The notes: generated from the sequence alone by a model not told the origin. A stretch of 64,000 nt of DNA from Streptomyces piniterrae (GCF_005048155.1 NZ_SUMB01000012.1:124001-188000); one strand, 5' to 3'. Positions 42,959 through 52,401 are shown, numbered from the stretch's first letter. Program-made: numbers and translations.

Positions 42959-45085
42959 TCACTCACCGGGGATGGGGAAGGGGCGCTTCTTCCGTGCCGC
43001 CGCAGGCCAGCTGCGGGCGGCCTGGCCGAGGACGGCGTGCCAGGACGGGTGCCGCGGTGAGAGGTACGCCAGCTCTTCGCCGACCGCCTTGCACATGTCG
43101 GGGTCCGGCTCGGCGTGCGGCTCGGACACATGCCACAGGGCGTGCAGCAGCCGGTTCACACAGCGCTCGACCTCGTGCAGTTCCGCGTGCCGCCCGTCGT
43201 GCGCACCCAGCGCGACCTGCATCCGTACGTCGGTCCACTCGCCCGCGGGCGGCGTGGGCGGAGTGGGCGCGGTGGCGGCGTACTGCAGACACCGCAGCCA
43301 GTGCGCGGCGGCCTGTTCGTCCTGCTCCGACTGGAACTCCTCCGCCAGCGTGGCCACCACCGTCTCGGCGTTCCCGGCCGCGAGCGTATGCCGCAGCGCG
43401 TCCGCCTCCCCGCTCTCGCCGCGCTGGGCGTGGTGCATCCGCAGAAAGCGGTGGATCTCCTGCCAGCCGCGGCCGTCGTCGTCGCCCCGCGAGGTGCGGC
43501 GCGCTTCGTGGACGAGCAGCGTCTGGAGCAGCGCGTCGCCGACCAACGGCCGGTCCGGGCGGGTGAGTTGCTGCCACTGCTGCTCTTCGAGGTAGTCGGT
43601 GGCGGAGTTGGCGGGCAGCTGATCGGGGCCCTGGAGGCGCAGATGACCGGCCAGCGCCTCCGCCGCCGTGCTGTCACGGGCGAGCGAGAGCAGCGTCAGC
43701 CGGTCGCGCTGGCGCCGGTCCGGCAGCAGCCGCTCAAGGAGCACCTCGGTGACCGGGCGGCCGTCCTGCGCGGACAGTTCGAGAAGATCGCGCGGGCCCA
43801 CGCTGCCGCCCTTCCCCGTGGCGTCCAGCACCGCCGCGCACAGCATGGTGGTCGCCGTGGGATGCCCGCCGGTCAGGGAGTGCACGGCGGACGCCAGATA
43901 CGGGTGGAGCGGCCGGGCGGGCCGGTCCGGCACCAGCATCGGCAGAATGTCGTCCCTGCTCAGCGGGGTGAGCGGAACGGTGAGCAGCCCGGCGGACGGG
44001 TCGAGGCCCCGGCGCTCCCAGCCGGCGGACTTCACCAGGTCGGGCAGACCGCGGCGGATCGCGGCGGGCGCGTCCTCCTGCGGTAAGTCGCCGAGCCGGG
44101 TGGCCACGACGACAAGCTGCTCGCGGTCGGGGCGTACCGGCATCGCGCGGTGCTCGAGGAGCAGACCGAGGAAGTCCTGCCCCGCAGCGCAGTGCGCGTC
44201 ATCGAGCAGGACGAGCGGCCAGGGCTCACGGTTCCACCGGTGCAACCTGCCGTAGGAGGCCGCGACATCGTGCAGGAACGCGGCCATCAGATGCTGCTCG
44301 GCGGCGTGCCGGTAGTCGCCGCCCTGCTGGAACCACTCCCCGAGCACCACCAGCGGATCCTGGCCCTCCGTGGCCTTCGGGAAGCGGCGCCGGTACCACT
44401 GCAGAGCCGCGGCCGGCTGGTACCGCTCGGCGAACTCCTCCACCACGGCGACAGTGACCGCGTCGCGCTCCTCCTGCGCCACGTCGACGGTCTCCAGACG
44501 GCTGTCGACGGCGGTCGCCCAGGCGTGCCGCAGCGCGTTCTCGTCCCCGTCTTCTAGGCGGCAGGCGAGCAGCAGCCGGGCGAACCGCAGGCAGGCCGCG
44601 TCCCGCAGCTCGCCATTGCCCCGGCGCCAGCCCGAGACCGCGAACAGGCCCGGCACCAGCACCGGAAAGCGCCGGCGGAGTTCGGGTGCGAGTCCGCACA
44701 CCAGCTCCGCCAGGATCTCGACGAGCGTCGAGGCGACGGCCGCACCGTCGGCCGGGGCGAGCGGAAACGTCCCGGACTCGGCCGCCACGGCACGGACGTG
44801 GGCGAGGGGCAGCCGGTCCGCGTAGCGCGCCGCCAGCTCCTCGAGGAGCGCGCTGCGCCCCATGCCGTGGTGTCCCGTCACCAGCACCACGGGCAGGTCG
44901 CCCTGGTGCTCCCGGGGCACCCGGGACCGCTCGTCGTACCCCAGGCCCGTGAGCCTGGGGATGAGCGAGCGCAGCAGCGGGTCCCGGCCGTAGAGCGGTG
45001 ACCCTTCCCATATGCGCATCTGGCTGAGTCCCGCCTCCGTCGTCCGTCGCCGCCCGGCAGCCACAACCTCGGAGGCGGGCGGCAC
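42959..45085 (-). CDS. large P-loop ATPase of unknown function (STAND-like)
   Basis: This protein of 708 residues has a P-loop GHHGMGRSALLEEL near residue 70 and a Walker-B-like stretch WPLVLLDDAHCA near 290. An arginine-bearing sensor-like region (VVVATRLGDLP) and a long helical C-terminus follow. The early LYGRDPLLRSLIPRL segment is typical of STAND-type ATPases. No effector domain is recognised. Start GTG 45085 follows GGGGGA; an ATG 22 codons on (45019) is possible. It is co-transcribed with the membrane receptor-like gene and lies 198 bp downstream of the NACHT gene on the same strand. Confidence 0.7.
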   Translation of the reverse strand: MPPASEVVAAGRRRTTEAGLSQMRIWEGSPLYGRDPLLRSLIPRLTGLGYDERSRVPREHQGDLPVVLVTGHHGMGRSALLEELAARYADRLPLAHVRAVAAESGTFPLAPADGAAVASTLVEILAELVCGLAPELRRRFPVLVPGLFAVSGWRRGNGELRDAACLRFARLLLACRLEDGDENALRHAWATAVDSRLETVDVAQEERDAVTVAVVEEFAERYQPAAALQWYRRRFPKATEGQDPLVVLGEWFQQGGDYRHAAEQHLMAAFLHDVAASYGRLHRWNREPWPLVLLDDAHCAAGQDFLGLLLEHRAMPVRPDREQLVVVATRLGDLPQEDAPAAIRRGLPDLVKSAGWERRGLDPSAGLLTVPLTPLSRDDILPMLVPDRPARPLHPYLASAVHSLTGGHPTATTMLCAAVLDATGKGGSVGPRDLLELSAQDGRPVTEVLLERLLPDRRQRDRLTLLSLARDSTAAEALAGHLRLQGPDQLPANSATDYLEEQQWQQLTRPDRPLVGDALLQTLLVHEARRTSRGDDDGRGWQEIHRFLRMHHAQRGESGEADALRHTLAAGNAETVVATLAEEFQSEQDEQAAAHWLRCLQYAATAPTPPTPPAGEWTDVRMQVALGAHDGRHAELHEVERCVNRLLHALWHVSEPHAEPDPDMCKAVGEELAYLSPRHPSWHAVLGQAARSWPAAARKKRPFPIPGE

Positions 45086-45283
45086 CGTTCCCCCGAGACC
45101 TCAGCCGCTGACATCCGTACCCACTACGCCCTGGAGTCCTAGGGCGTGTGACCCATCGGACAGGCCTAAAACTTACCCGTCCCGTAAACCTCTCGCCAGG
45201 AGAATGCGACACTGCGTCATCCGGTTGTGACCGTCGGGAGCAGGCGGCTGTACGGCGATGCGGGAACGCTGGCGGGCCGGCCG

Positions 45284-48200
45284 TCAGGGGTGCGGGTAGA
45301 TGTCGAGTTCGACGCTCTCGGGCAGCGAGTCCGCTCCGCGGATCTCCCCGGGGTAGGCGAGCCGAACCCGGCGCAGCCGGCGCAGTCCGGCGAGGGAGGC
45401 GAGATCGATCTCCGCGACCTGCGACAGATGGATCTCCTCAAGCCCCGGGAGGCGCCGGGCGATTCGCCGCAGCGGCACCGTGGAACCGGCCCTGGCCGGC
45501 ACCGCGAGATGGGTGACCTGCGGAATCTCGGTCCTCGGGGCGAACAGCAGCATGCTCAGCTGCTGCGGGGAGAGGGTCAGCCGGCGCAGATTCGGCAACC
45601 GGGCGATGAGCGAACCCCATTCGTCCGGCGTCAGACGCTCGCTGGCTTCCTGCAGACGCAGCTCCTCCAGCCCCCGGCAGTCCACGATGCCGGCGAGCTG
45701 GGCGGCGGCCGGCGGCAGCGACAGCAGCCGCAGCTCGGCTGCGCGAGGGAGGTCGGGCAGGCCGCGCCAGGGCACCTCCGGGCCCACGAGGAGCCCTTCG
45801 AGCCGCGGGCAGTCCGCCAGCTTCAGCAGGGGCTCGAACTGGGGGAGGTCCCGCAGCGCCAGTCGCTGCAGGCGCGGCAGCCGGGTCAGCGGCGTGGGGT
45901 CCTTCACGTTCCGGCATCCCTGGAGGATGAGCGTTTCGAGCTCGGGGTAGGCGGAGAGCAGTTCGAGATCCTCCAGCTGGAGGATGTTGCGCAGCCGCAG
46001 CTCCCGCAGCCGGCGCGGATCGAGCGAGGTGCGGATCTCCTCGGGGCTGAAGTCGCCGTGCAGGCCCACGCGTTGGTAGCCCGACATGGTGCGCAGCGCG
46101 TCCAGCTCGGCGCGTGAGCGCACCGTGACGGTCTCGTCGGGGGCGGCTTCGAGGAGCGGACGCACGATTTCCTCGGCGTACACATCGGTGTCGAAGCGGT
46201 CCCAGTGGTCGAGGAGCTGGGCGCGCACGGCCGCCTGGCCGGTCCGCAGGAACTCCCGCAGCCTGGGAATCGCGGCGTCCCCGCCGATCTGGCAGATCGC
46301 GTGGACGGTGGCCAACTCCTCGTCGCCCGCCAGGTCCTTCGCCCGCGGCAGCAGCCCGAGCAGCAGCGGGCCGGTACGCGCCAGCGACCTGGCCTCGCGC
46401 AGACTGCGCGGCGGGACCATCCGCGCGGCCCGGTCCTCGATGGCCTCGCGCACCGTCGGCTCCAGCCGGGTGGCCTGTTCGAGGGAGGCGAGCGCGAGGA
46501 GCCGCAGCCTCGCCTGCACCGCGGCGTCCTTCTCGCGGTCCCCCCGTTCCCGCAGCCGGGTCAGCAGGTCGGCGCGCTCTTGGTGGCGGGCCTGTGCGAC
46601 GGCCATCTGAACCACGTCCTCCCAATGGTCCAAGTGTGCGTTGTTCACGAGCATGCCCATATCGCGCTCCTCCAGCACGGCCTTGGCGCCCAGGAAGTCC
46701 TGGAAGGTGCGGTGGATGAAGTCCACGGCCCCGGTGGCGGGTTCGCGCAGCAGACCGGAGCGCTCCAGGAGGTGCTGCAGTGCCTCCTCCGGCGACCCGA
46801 CCGCTTCGAGGCGGGGCACCGAGGGCTGCAGCCGCCGCACCACGTCCACCGCGTCCGGCCAGTCCAGCTGCGTCCGCTCGTTGCGGATCAGCCAGTACGC
46901 GAGTTTCTGCAGCGGCTCGGTGGCCGCCTTCTCGTCCAGCGCCGGCCTGCCGCCGCGGCCGTACACCTCGCGTTCCAGGTCACGGCGTTCCAGGAGCATG
47001 GAGAGCGCGGCCTCGTAGAGGGCGGCCCGGCCCTGCGGCAGAAAGCCGCGGCGTTCCCGGTGCAGGGCGCAGATCAGCCCGCACATCAGCGGGTTGGTCG
47101 CGAGCCGGCTCAGCTCGGGGCTGCTGCGCAGGGACAGCGTCAGCGACTCACCGAGCTCTTCCGAGGCGCCGGCCGCCGTGTGCCAGCGCCGGATGAACTG
47201 CTTCATGTCGGCCGGCCGCATCGCGGTGAGCGCGAACTCCTGGAAGCCCTCGCGCCCCAGCCAGCCCCGCTCAAGGGCCGAGGGGCGGGTGGTGAGCAGC
47301 CACAGATTGCCGGGGAAGACGGCCAGCAGCTTCTTGAGCCAGGCCCGGGCGCGGACCCGGTCGTCCTTCGGGATCTCGTCGGCCCCGTCGATCAGCAGCA
47401 CACCGCGCCCGTGTTGCAGCACCCGCGCCGCCCACCCTTCGGGCTGGGTGCCCACCAGCGGGCAGCCGATCCAGCGCAGGAAGTCCTCGGGCATGGGCAG
47501 GTCGGCGTTCTTGCGCGCCAAGGTGCGCAGCGGCAGCACGAACGGGACGCGGCCGAGCAGCTGCGACCGGGCGCCGGGCACCCGGTCCTGCTGCGCCGTG
47601 GTGATCGCCAGCCATTGCACCAGGGTCGTCTTGCCGGTTCCCGCGAGCCCGCGCAGGAGTACCCGCTCATGGCTGGCGAACACCGCGTCGGCGGGGCCCG
47701 CGGCCCGCTCCGCCTCCGTGTCCCGGTCGGCGCCCGGCTCGCCGTTCACCACCGGCAGGGGATCCGCCCCGCCGCGGTACGGCATGGCCTCCAGGCTCAG
47801 ATACGCGGCCTCCAACGGCCAGTCCTGACCGTCCGGTTCGCGCAGGTCGACGCCGTAGATCGTGAGCCTGCCGTGGCACTCGACGATATAGCGCGCGTAG
47901 TCCTCCTCGAACTGCGCGTCCTGGAGGGAGATGTCCGGAAGTCGTTGCAGGATCCTGTCCAACTTCTCGCTCTGCTCGCGGATTTCGCGGCTGTGCTCGA
48001 TCTGCGCGCGGGCCGCGAACCCCGGCTGCTGGCTGAAGAAGCGCACCAGATGGACACAGGCCGTCTCCAGGAGACGGTCGTGGAAGCGGGCGGCGTCGTC
48101 GCTGAGCAGCCGTCGGGTGTTGGGACCGGCACTCCTGGACAGCTCGGCGGCCAGCCGCTCGGGGCCCAGCGCGAAGGCGTGGACGTCGTCCATGTCGAGG

Positions 48201-48505
48201 TCGCCGAGAGCGTGCAGGGTGCGGGTGAGCGCCTGTCCGACGGCGTCGTGCTCGTCGGCGACGACCGGCGGATCGTGCGGCCCGGCCGCCCGTACCGCGC
48301 GGCGGACCAGCTCGCGGGCCAGCTTGTGCAGATCGTCCTCGGTGAGCGTGCGGTGCTCCTTGGCGAAGGACAGCAGCCGCCGGATCGGGATCGGACGGTC
48401 GCCGAACTCCGCTCCCGGCACTCTCGCGGGCGGCAGTACCAGGCGCTTGAGGAGCGGCACCACCACCGCCGACGCGATCCGCAGCCCCACCGTGCCGCCG
48501 TCCAC
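45284..48505 (-). CDS. NACHT-LRR protein (bacterial NLR-like STAND ATPase)
   Basis: This 1073-residue protein has a helical N-terminal region (1-200), then RLTIYGVDLRE and WPLEAAYLSLEAM just before the NTPase, a feature of actinobacterial NACHT proteins. The P-loop is GLAGTGKTT at 286-294, Walker B is LLIDGADE at 370-377 and the sensor is LLTTRPS at 403-409. A helical/HEAT-like stretch follows, and the last 240 residues are leucine-rich repeats (LRRLRELRLRNILQLEDLELL, LPRLQRLALRDLP, LPNLRRLTLSPQQLSML). Proteins of this bNACHT type are known to protect bacteria from phages, sensing through the C-terminal repeats. No separate effector domain is recognised, so the N-terminal helices are the likely effector. 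The gene has no close upstream partner. Confidence 0.88.
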   Translation of the reverse strand: MDGGTVGLRIASAVVVPLLKRLVLPPARVPGAEFGDRPIPIRRLLSFAKEHRTLTEDDLHKLARELVRRAVRAAGPHDPPVVADEHDAVGQALTRTLHALGDLDMDDVHAFALGPERLAAELSRSAGPNTRRLLSDDAARFHDRLLETACVHLVRFFSQQPGFAARAQIEHSREIREQSEKLDRILQRLPDISLQDAQFEEDYARYIVECHGRLTIYGVDLREPDGQDWPLEAAYLSLEAMPYRGGADPLPVVNGEPGADRDTEAERAAGPADAVFASHERVLLRGLAGTGKTTLVQWLAITTAQQDRVPGARSQLLGRVPFVLPLRTLARKNADLPMPEDFLRWIGCPLVGTQPEGWAARVLQHGRGVLLIDGADEIPKDDRVRARAWLKKLLAVFPGNLWLLTTRPSALERGWLGREGFQEFALTAMRPADMKQFIRRWHTAAGASEELGESLTLSLRSSPELSRLATNPLMCGLICALHRERRGFLPQGRAALYEAALSMLLERRDLEREVYGRGGRPALDEKAATEPLQKLAYWLIRNERTQLDWPDAVDVVRRLQPSVPRLEAVGSPEEALQHLLERSGLLREPATGAVDFIHRTFQDFLGAKAVLEERDMGMLVNNAHLDHWEDVVQMAVAQARHQERADLLTRLRERGDREKDAAVQARLRLLALASLEQATRLEPTVREAIEDRAARMVPPRSLREARSLARTGPLLLGLLPRAKDLAGDEELATVHAICQIGGDAAIPRLREFLRTGQAAVRAQLLDHWDRFDTDVYAEEIVRPLLEAAPDETVTVRSRAELDALRTMSGYQRVGLHGDFSPEEIRTSLDPRRLRELRLRNILQLEDLELLSAYPELETLILQGCRNVKDPTPLTRLPRLQRLALRDLPQFEPLLKLADCPRLEGLLVGPEVPWRGLPDLPRAAELRLLSLPPAAAQLAGIVDCRGLEELRLQEASERLTPDEWGSLIARLPNLRRLTLSPQQLSMLLFAPRTEIPQVTHLAVPARAGSTVPLRRIARRLPGLEEIHLSQVAEIDLASLAGLRRLRRVRLAYPGEIRGADSLPESVELDIYPHP

Positions 48506-48724
48506 AGCAGCCCTCCCTCAGCCCCCTGAATTCTGCCTGCCTCACCCTAGCGGCGGACCGCCCGCGTCAGGCCGAGTGTTAGCACGCCGGCCGCGGCATG
48601 GCCGGTTCCGTGCCCGGGACTCTTTGATGCCTTACGCCCCGATGCGCCCCCTGCCGCCTCATGCGCCCGCCGGAGAGGACACGTGAGGGCGATCGGAGCC
48701 CGGCCCCCGGGGCAGAGTCCCTGC

Positions 48725-49183
48725 GTGACCGAAGTGGAGGAATCCGTACGGCGGTTGGCGGCGCTCGACAAAGGCGCGGCCCGAGGCCGCCCCTGCATGC
48801 TGGTGGTGTGCCGCGGCTGCTGCTGTGGCAGCCCGCGCAAGCACCCCGGCACCGACCACGAAGGGCAGCTCGCCCGGCTCCGCGCCGCCGCGGCGGAGTC
48901 GGACGGACGGCTCGCGATCCGAACGAGCGAGTGCCTGGGCCCGTGCGGTCAGGCCAACCTCGTGGTCGTCCAGCCCTCCGGCGAGGGACGTCGACGTGGC
49001 GCCCGTGCGGTCTGGGTCGGCTGGGTGCTGAGTGACGACGGCATCGACGACCTCCTCGCCTGGGCGACGGCCGGCGGTCCCGGCATGGCCGCGCCCTCGC
49101 CCGCCCTGGAGCTCCAGTTCGTGCCCTCGCCCGCCGAGGCGCGGGCGCGCACCCGAGCGCCGGAGCCCCGTGCACCCCGGTGA
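48725..49183 (+). CDS. thioredoxin-like [2Fe-2S] ferredoxin-domain protein
   Basis: The 152-residue protein has the cysteine pattern CRGCCCGSPRKHPG and, about 40 residues later, SECLGPCGQANLV. The overall shape (LVVCRG ... LAIRTSECLGPC ... VVVQP) is that of thioredoxin-like [2Fe-2S] proteins, usually electron carriers or cluster sensors. The first GTG that leaves the cysteine domain complete is 48725; the frame can be extended to 48683 but the extra residues are unconserved in appearance. It stands alone between the NACHT and FBP genes. Confidence 0.75.
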   Translation: MTEVEESVRRLAALDKGAARGRPCMLVVCRGCCCGSPRKHPGTDHEGQLARLRAAAAESDGRLAIRTSECLGPCGQANLVVVQPSGEGRRRGARAVWVGWVLSDDGIDDLLAWATAGGPGMAAPSPALELQFVPSPAEARARTRAPEPRAPR

Positions 49184-49228
49184 TCGGACGGGCGGGCCGT
49201 CTCGGCGCACCCGGCGGCCCCCCGCCGA

Positions 49229-49723
49229 TCAGGCGGCGACCTTGTCCAGGAAGGCGAACAGATTGGCCTGAGTGCGCGCGATCTGCTGTTCCGGCGTGAG
49301 GGATTCCTCCAGGCGCCCTCCGACCTCCGGGGTCTTCTTGCCGCGTACGTAGAGGGAGCAGGCGAGGTCGGTGCAGATGTACTCGCCGACCGAGTTGCCC
49401 TGCCGTCCGGACTGGCCGGTCTTGGGGGCGGTCATCAGGGAGACGCCGTTGCCGGGGTGCGTGGTGAGACACAGCGAGCACATGCTGCGGTGGAGGAAGC
49501 CGCGTTGCTTGGCGGGGAAGCGCAGCGTGACGCCGACGAGACGGCCCGCGCGCTCGGCGACGAGATAGCTGCGGTCCGGTGCCCCCGGATCGCGCCACCC
49601 CAGGAAGTCCAGGTCGTCCCAGGGGAGTTCATTAAGGTTCCGTGGTACCGCGAGGCGCTTGGCCGCTCCCTTGGAGCAGTTGATGAAAGAGGCGCGGATG
49701 TCCTGCTCGGTTGCTGACTTCAT
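49229..49723 (-). CDS. FBP-domain (FusB-like, EF-G-binding type) zinc-finger protein
   Basis: This 164-residue protein has the two-domain shape of the FBP family. The N-terminal part (ATEQDIRASFINCSKGAAKRL) is followed by WDDLDFLGWRDPGAPDRSYLV. The C-terminal treble-clef zinc finger uses MCSLCLTTH and CTDLACSLY. Relatives bind elongation factor G, and FusB gives fusidic acid tolerance by releasing stalled factor; whether this member does so is not visible. It converges with the ferredoxin gene and is divergent from a TetR gene. Confidence 0.8.
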   Translation of the reverse strand: MKSATEQDIRASFINCSKGAAKRLAVPRNLNELPWDDLDFLGWRDPGAPDRSYLVAERAGRLVGVTLRFPAKQRGFLHRSMCSLCLTTHPGNGVSLMTAPKTGQSGRQGNSVGEYICTDLACSLYVRGKKTPEVGGRLEESLTPEQQIARTQANLFAFLDKVAA

Positions 49724-49768
49724 ATCGGTGGACGCTAGCCGCGTCCGCGGATGTCAGGCAAAGTATTT

Positions 49769-49793
49769 TAGGGAAAAACCTAGAGGCCCTAGG
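49769..49793. promoter_or_regulatory. A/T-rich overlapping inverted repeats between the FBP and TetR genes
   Basis: CCTAG (49779-49783) and CTAGG (49789-49793) are perfect arms around 5 bp, and TAGG (49769-49772) pairs with CCTA (49779-49782) around GAAAAA. The site lies 56 bp before the TetR start and 45 bp before the FBP start in an unusually A/T-rich patch, so it may be a shared promoter/operator. No sequence match to a known factor is claimed. Confidence 0.4.
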
Positions 49794-49848
49794 ATGTGCG
49801 GGTGGGGGCCTGGGAGGCCGATCCCGGGTCTGCTGAGGGAGGTGGCGC

Positions 49849-50460
49849 ATGGCGCGTGCGGGGCTGACGGTTGAGCGTCTGGTGACGGCGGCGGCAGAGC
49901 TGGCGGACGAGGTCGGATTCGAGCGGGTCACGATGACCGCGCTGGCCCGGCGCTTCGGAGTCAAGGACGCGAGCCTGTACTCCCACATCAGGAACCTGCA
50001 CGATCTCCGTACCCGGGTCGCCGTGCTCGCGGGCACCGAACTCGCCGACCGTATCGGCGCGGCGGTCGCGGGCCGGGCCGGCAAGGACGCGCTGGTCGCG
50101 TTCGCCCATGCCTACCGCGCGTTCGCCCTGGAGCGGCCCGGCCGGTACGCGGCCACCCAGATCCGGCTCGACCCCGCCGTGGTGGCCGCGTCCCCCGGCC
50201 TCCTGCGCAGCATCGACAACACCTACGCGATGCTGCGCGCCTACGGGCTCGACGAGCCGGACCTGACCGACGCGGTACGGCTGCTGCGCAGCACCTTCCA
50301 CGGCTACGCCGGCCTCGAAGCGATCGGCGGATTCGGCCACCCCCGCGACGTCCAGGCGTCCTGGGAGCGCGGCCTCGACGCCCTGCACGTCCTGCTGGAG
50401 AACTGGCCGGCCTCATCCGCCGGTCCGACGCCTGCGACCACCGCCGAGCCCGGCCCCTGA
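49849..50460 (+). CDS. TetR-family regulator with WHG-type C-terminal domain
   Basis: This protein of 203 residues has a TetR helix-turn-helix (LTVERLVTAAAELADEVGFERVTMTALARRFGVKDASLYSHI) and a C-terminal domain with the AYRAFALERPGRYA and STFHGYAGLEAIGGF blocks of the TetR_C WHG group. GGGAGGTGG precedes ATG 49849. It is divergent from the FBP-domain gene and precedes the permease-methyltransferase gene by 117 bp on the same strand; either could be its target. Confidence 0.9.
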   Translation: MARAGLTVERLVTAAAELADEVGFERVTMTALARRFGVKDASLYSHIRNLHDLRTRVAVLAGTELADRIGAAVAGRAGKDALVAFAHAYRAFALERPGRYAATQIRLDPAVVAASPGLLRSIDNTYAMLRAYGLDEPDLTDAVRLLRSTFHGYAGLEAIGGFGHPRDVQASWERGLDALHVLLENWPASSAGPTPATTAEPGP

Positions 50461-50577
50461 CGGCGACCCGCCGGGCCCGCGCACAGCCGTCGCCGGGCCG
50501 CGCCCCTGGGGGATAGTCGTCCTGACACCGGCTCACGGTGGCGCACGACGGCTGACGGCGACGAAGGGTGCGGACCG

Positions 50578-52401
50578 ATGGACGCGATCGGGCATGCGCT
50601 GTCCATTGCCGGATCGATGACCTGGGAAGTCACCTGGGCACTGATCCTGGGATTCGCGCTGTCCGCCGTCGTGCAGGCGGTCGTCCACCGGGCCACGATC
50701 GTACGGACGCTGGGCGACGCCCGGCCCCGTACGCTCGCCCTGTCCACCGGCCTCGGCGCCGCCTCCTCGTCCTGCTCGTACGCGGCCGTGGCGCTCGCCC
50801 GCTCGCTCTTCCGCAAAGGAGCGGACTTCACCGCGGCGATGGCCTTCGAGATCGCCTCGACGAACCTGGTCGTCGAACTCGGCGTGATCATGGCGCTGTT
50901 GATGGGCTGGCAGTTCACCGCCGCCGAGTTCGTCGGCGGCCCTCTCATGATCGTCGTACTCGCGGTGCTGTTCCGGATCCTGCTGCGCGAGGGGCTGCTA
51001 CGACGCGCCCGTGAGCAGGCCGGACGCGGGCTGTCCGGTGCGATGGAAGGCCATGCGGCGATGGATATGTCCGTCCCCGCGCAGGGGAGCTTCGGGCGCC
51101 GGCTGTTCTCGCGCCAGGGCTTCACCTCGGTCTCGCACATCTTCGTCATGGAGTGGGCCGCGATCCTGCGGGACCTGGTGGCCGGGCTGCTGATCGCGGG
51201 CGCGATCGCGGCCTGGGTCCCGGAGGACTTCTGGCGCACGTTCTTCCTGGCCGACCATCCGCTCGCCGCGAAGCTGGTCGGACCCCTCGTCGGGCCGCTG
51301 GTGGCGATCGCGACATTCGTCTGCTCGATCGGCAATGTGCCGCTGGCCGTGGTGCTGTGGAAAGGCGGCATCAGTTTCGGCGGCGTCATCGCCTTCATCT
51401 ACGCGGACCTGCTGATCCTGCCGATCCTCAACATCTACCGGAAGTACTACGGCGCCCGGATGGCCGTCTTCCTGCTGGTCACCTTCTTCGTGTCGATGGT
51501 CGCCGCCGGGTACGCGGTGGAGTTCCTCTTCGGCGGCCTCGGGCTGATCCCCGACCAGGCGGACGCCGAGGTCCCCATGGAGGGGATCTCCTGGAACTAC
51601 ACGACCTGGCTCAACATCGCCTTCCTGCTGCTGGCCGCCGCGCTGCTCGTACGCTTCTGGCGCACCGGCGGCCCGGCGATGCTGCGGATGATGGGCGGCG
51701 CACCTGAGACGAGCGGGGGAGCAGAACAGGCCGACCGACGCCCTCCGGACGACGACTCCCTCGCCGCGGCCCAGCACGCGCACTGGCAGTCGACATACGC
51801 CCGGCACCCGGTGATGTACGGCAACGAGCCGTCCGAACCCGCCCGCCACGCCGCCGAGGCCTTCCGTACGTCCGGCGCGCGCACCGTCCTCGACCTCGGA
51901 GCCGGGCACGGCCGCGACACGCTGTACTTCGCCCACCAGGGCCTCACCGTGCACGCCACCGACTTCAGCACCGTCGCCCTGGAACAACTCACCGCCGCCG
52001 CCCGGCAATCCGGCGTCGCCGATCGGGTGACCACCACCGTGCACGACGTACGCGACCCGCTGCCGTTCCCGGACGGCTCCGTCGACGCGGTCTTCGCGCA
52101 CATGCTGCTGTGCATGGCCCTGTCCACCGAGCAGATCCGGACGGCGGTCGATGAAATCGCCCGCGTGCTGCGCCCCAACGGCCTGTTCGTCTACACCGTC
52201 CGCCACACCGGCGACGCCCACTACCGGACAGGGATCTCCCACGGCGACGGCATCTACGAGCACGGCGGGTTCGCCGTCCACTTCTTCGACCGGGAACTCG
52301 TCGAGACGCTCGCCGAAGGCTGGCGGCTGGACGAGGTGCACGCCTTCGAGGAGGGCGACCTGCCGCGCCGCCTCTGGCGCGTCAGCCAGACCAGACGCTA
52401 A
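50578..52401 (+). CDS. ArsP/DUF318-type permease fused to a class I SAM-dependent methyltransferase
   Basis: This 607-residue fusion has a permease part (1-360) with about eight membrane helices. Cysteine motifs SSSCSYAAVALARSLFRKGA (63-82) and FVCSIGNVPLA (247-257), together with AFEIASTNLVVELG, are those of the ArsP/YraQ-like permease superfamily. After a hydrophilic linker (about 362-395) comes a Rossmann methyltransferase: VLDLGAGHGRDT (437-448), the acidic ATDFS (460-464), VHDVRDPLPF and LRPNGLFVYTVRH. ArsP exports methylated trivalent arsenicals, so a methyltransferase on the cytoplasmic end could couple modification to efflux. The methyltransferase has one cysteine and lacks the multi-cysteine pattern of ArsM, so the substrate may not be arsenic. 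The reading frame is continuous, with no hint of a frameshift at the junction. Confidence 0.85.
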   Translation: MDAIGHALSIAGSMTWEVTWALILGFALSAVVQAVVHRATIVRTLGDARPRTLALSTGLGAASSSCSYAAVALARSLFRKGADFTAAMAFEIASTNLVVELGVIMALLMGWQFTAAEFVGGPLMIVVLAVLFRILLREGLLRRAREQAGRGLSGAMEGHAAMDMSVPAQGSFGRRLFSRQGFTSVSHIFVMEWAAILRDLVAGLLIAGAIAAWVPEDFWRTFFLADHPLAAKLVGPLVGPLVAIATFVCSIGNVPLAVVLWKGGISFGGVIAFIYADLLILPILNIYRKYYGARMAVFLLVTFFVSMVAAGYAVEFLFGGLGLIPDQADAEVPMEGISWNYTTWLNIAFLLLAAALLVRFWRTGGPAMLRMMGGAPETSGGAEQADRRPPDDDSLAAAQHAHWQSTYARHPVMYGNEPSEPARHAAEAFRTSGARTVLDLGAGHGRDTLYFAHQGLTVHATDFSTVALEQLTAAARQSGVADRVTTTVHDVRDPLPFPDGSVDAVFAHMLLCMALSTEQIRTAVDEIARVLRPNGLFVYTVRHTGDAHYRTGISHGDGIYEHGGFAVHFFDRELVETLAEGWRLDEVHAFEEGDLPRRLWRVSQTRR

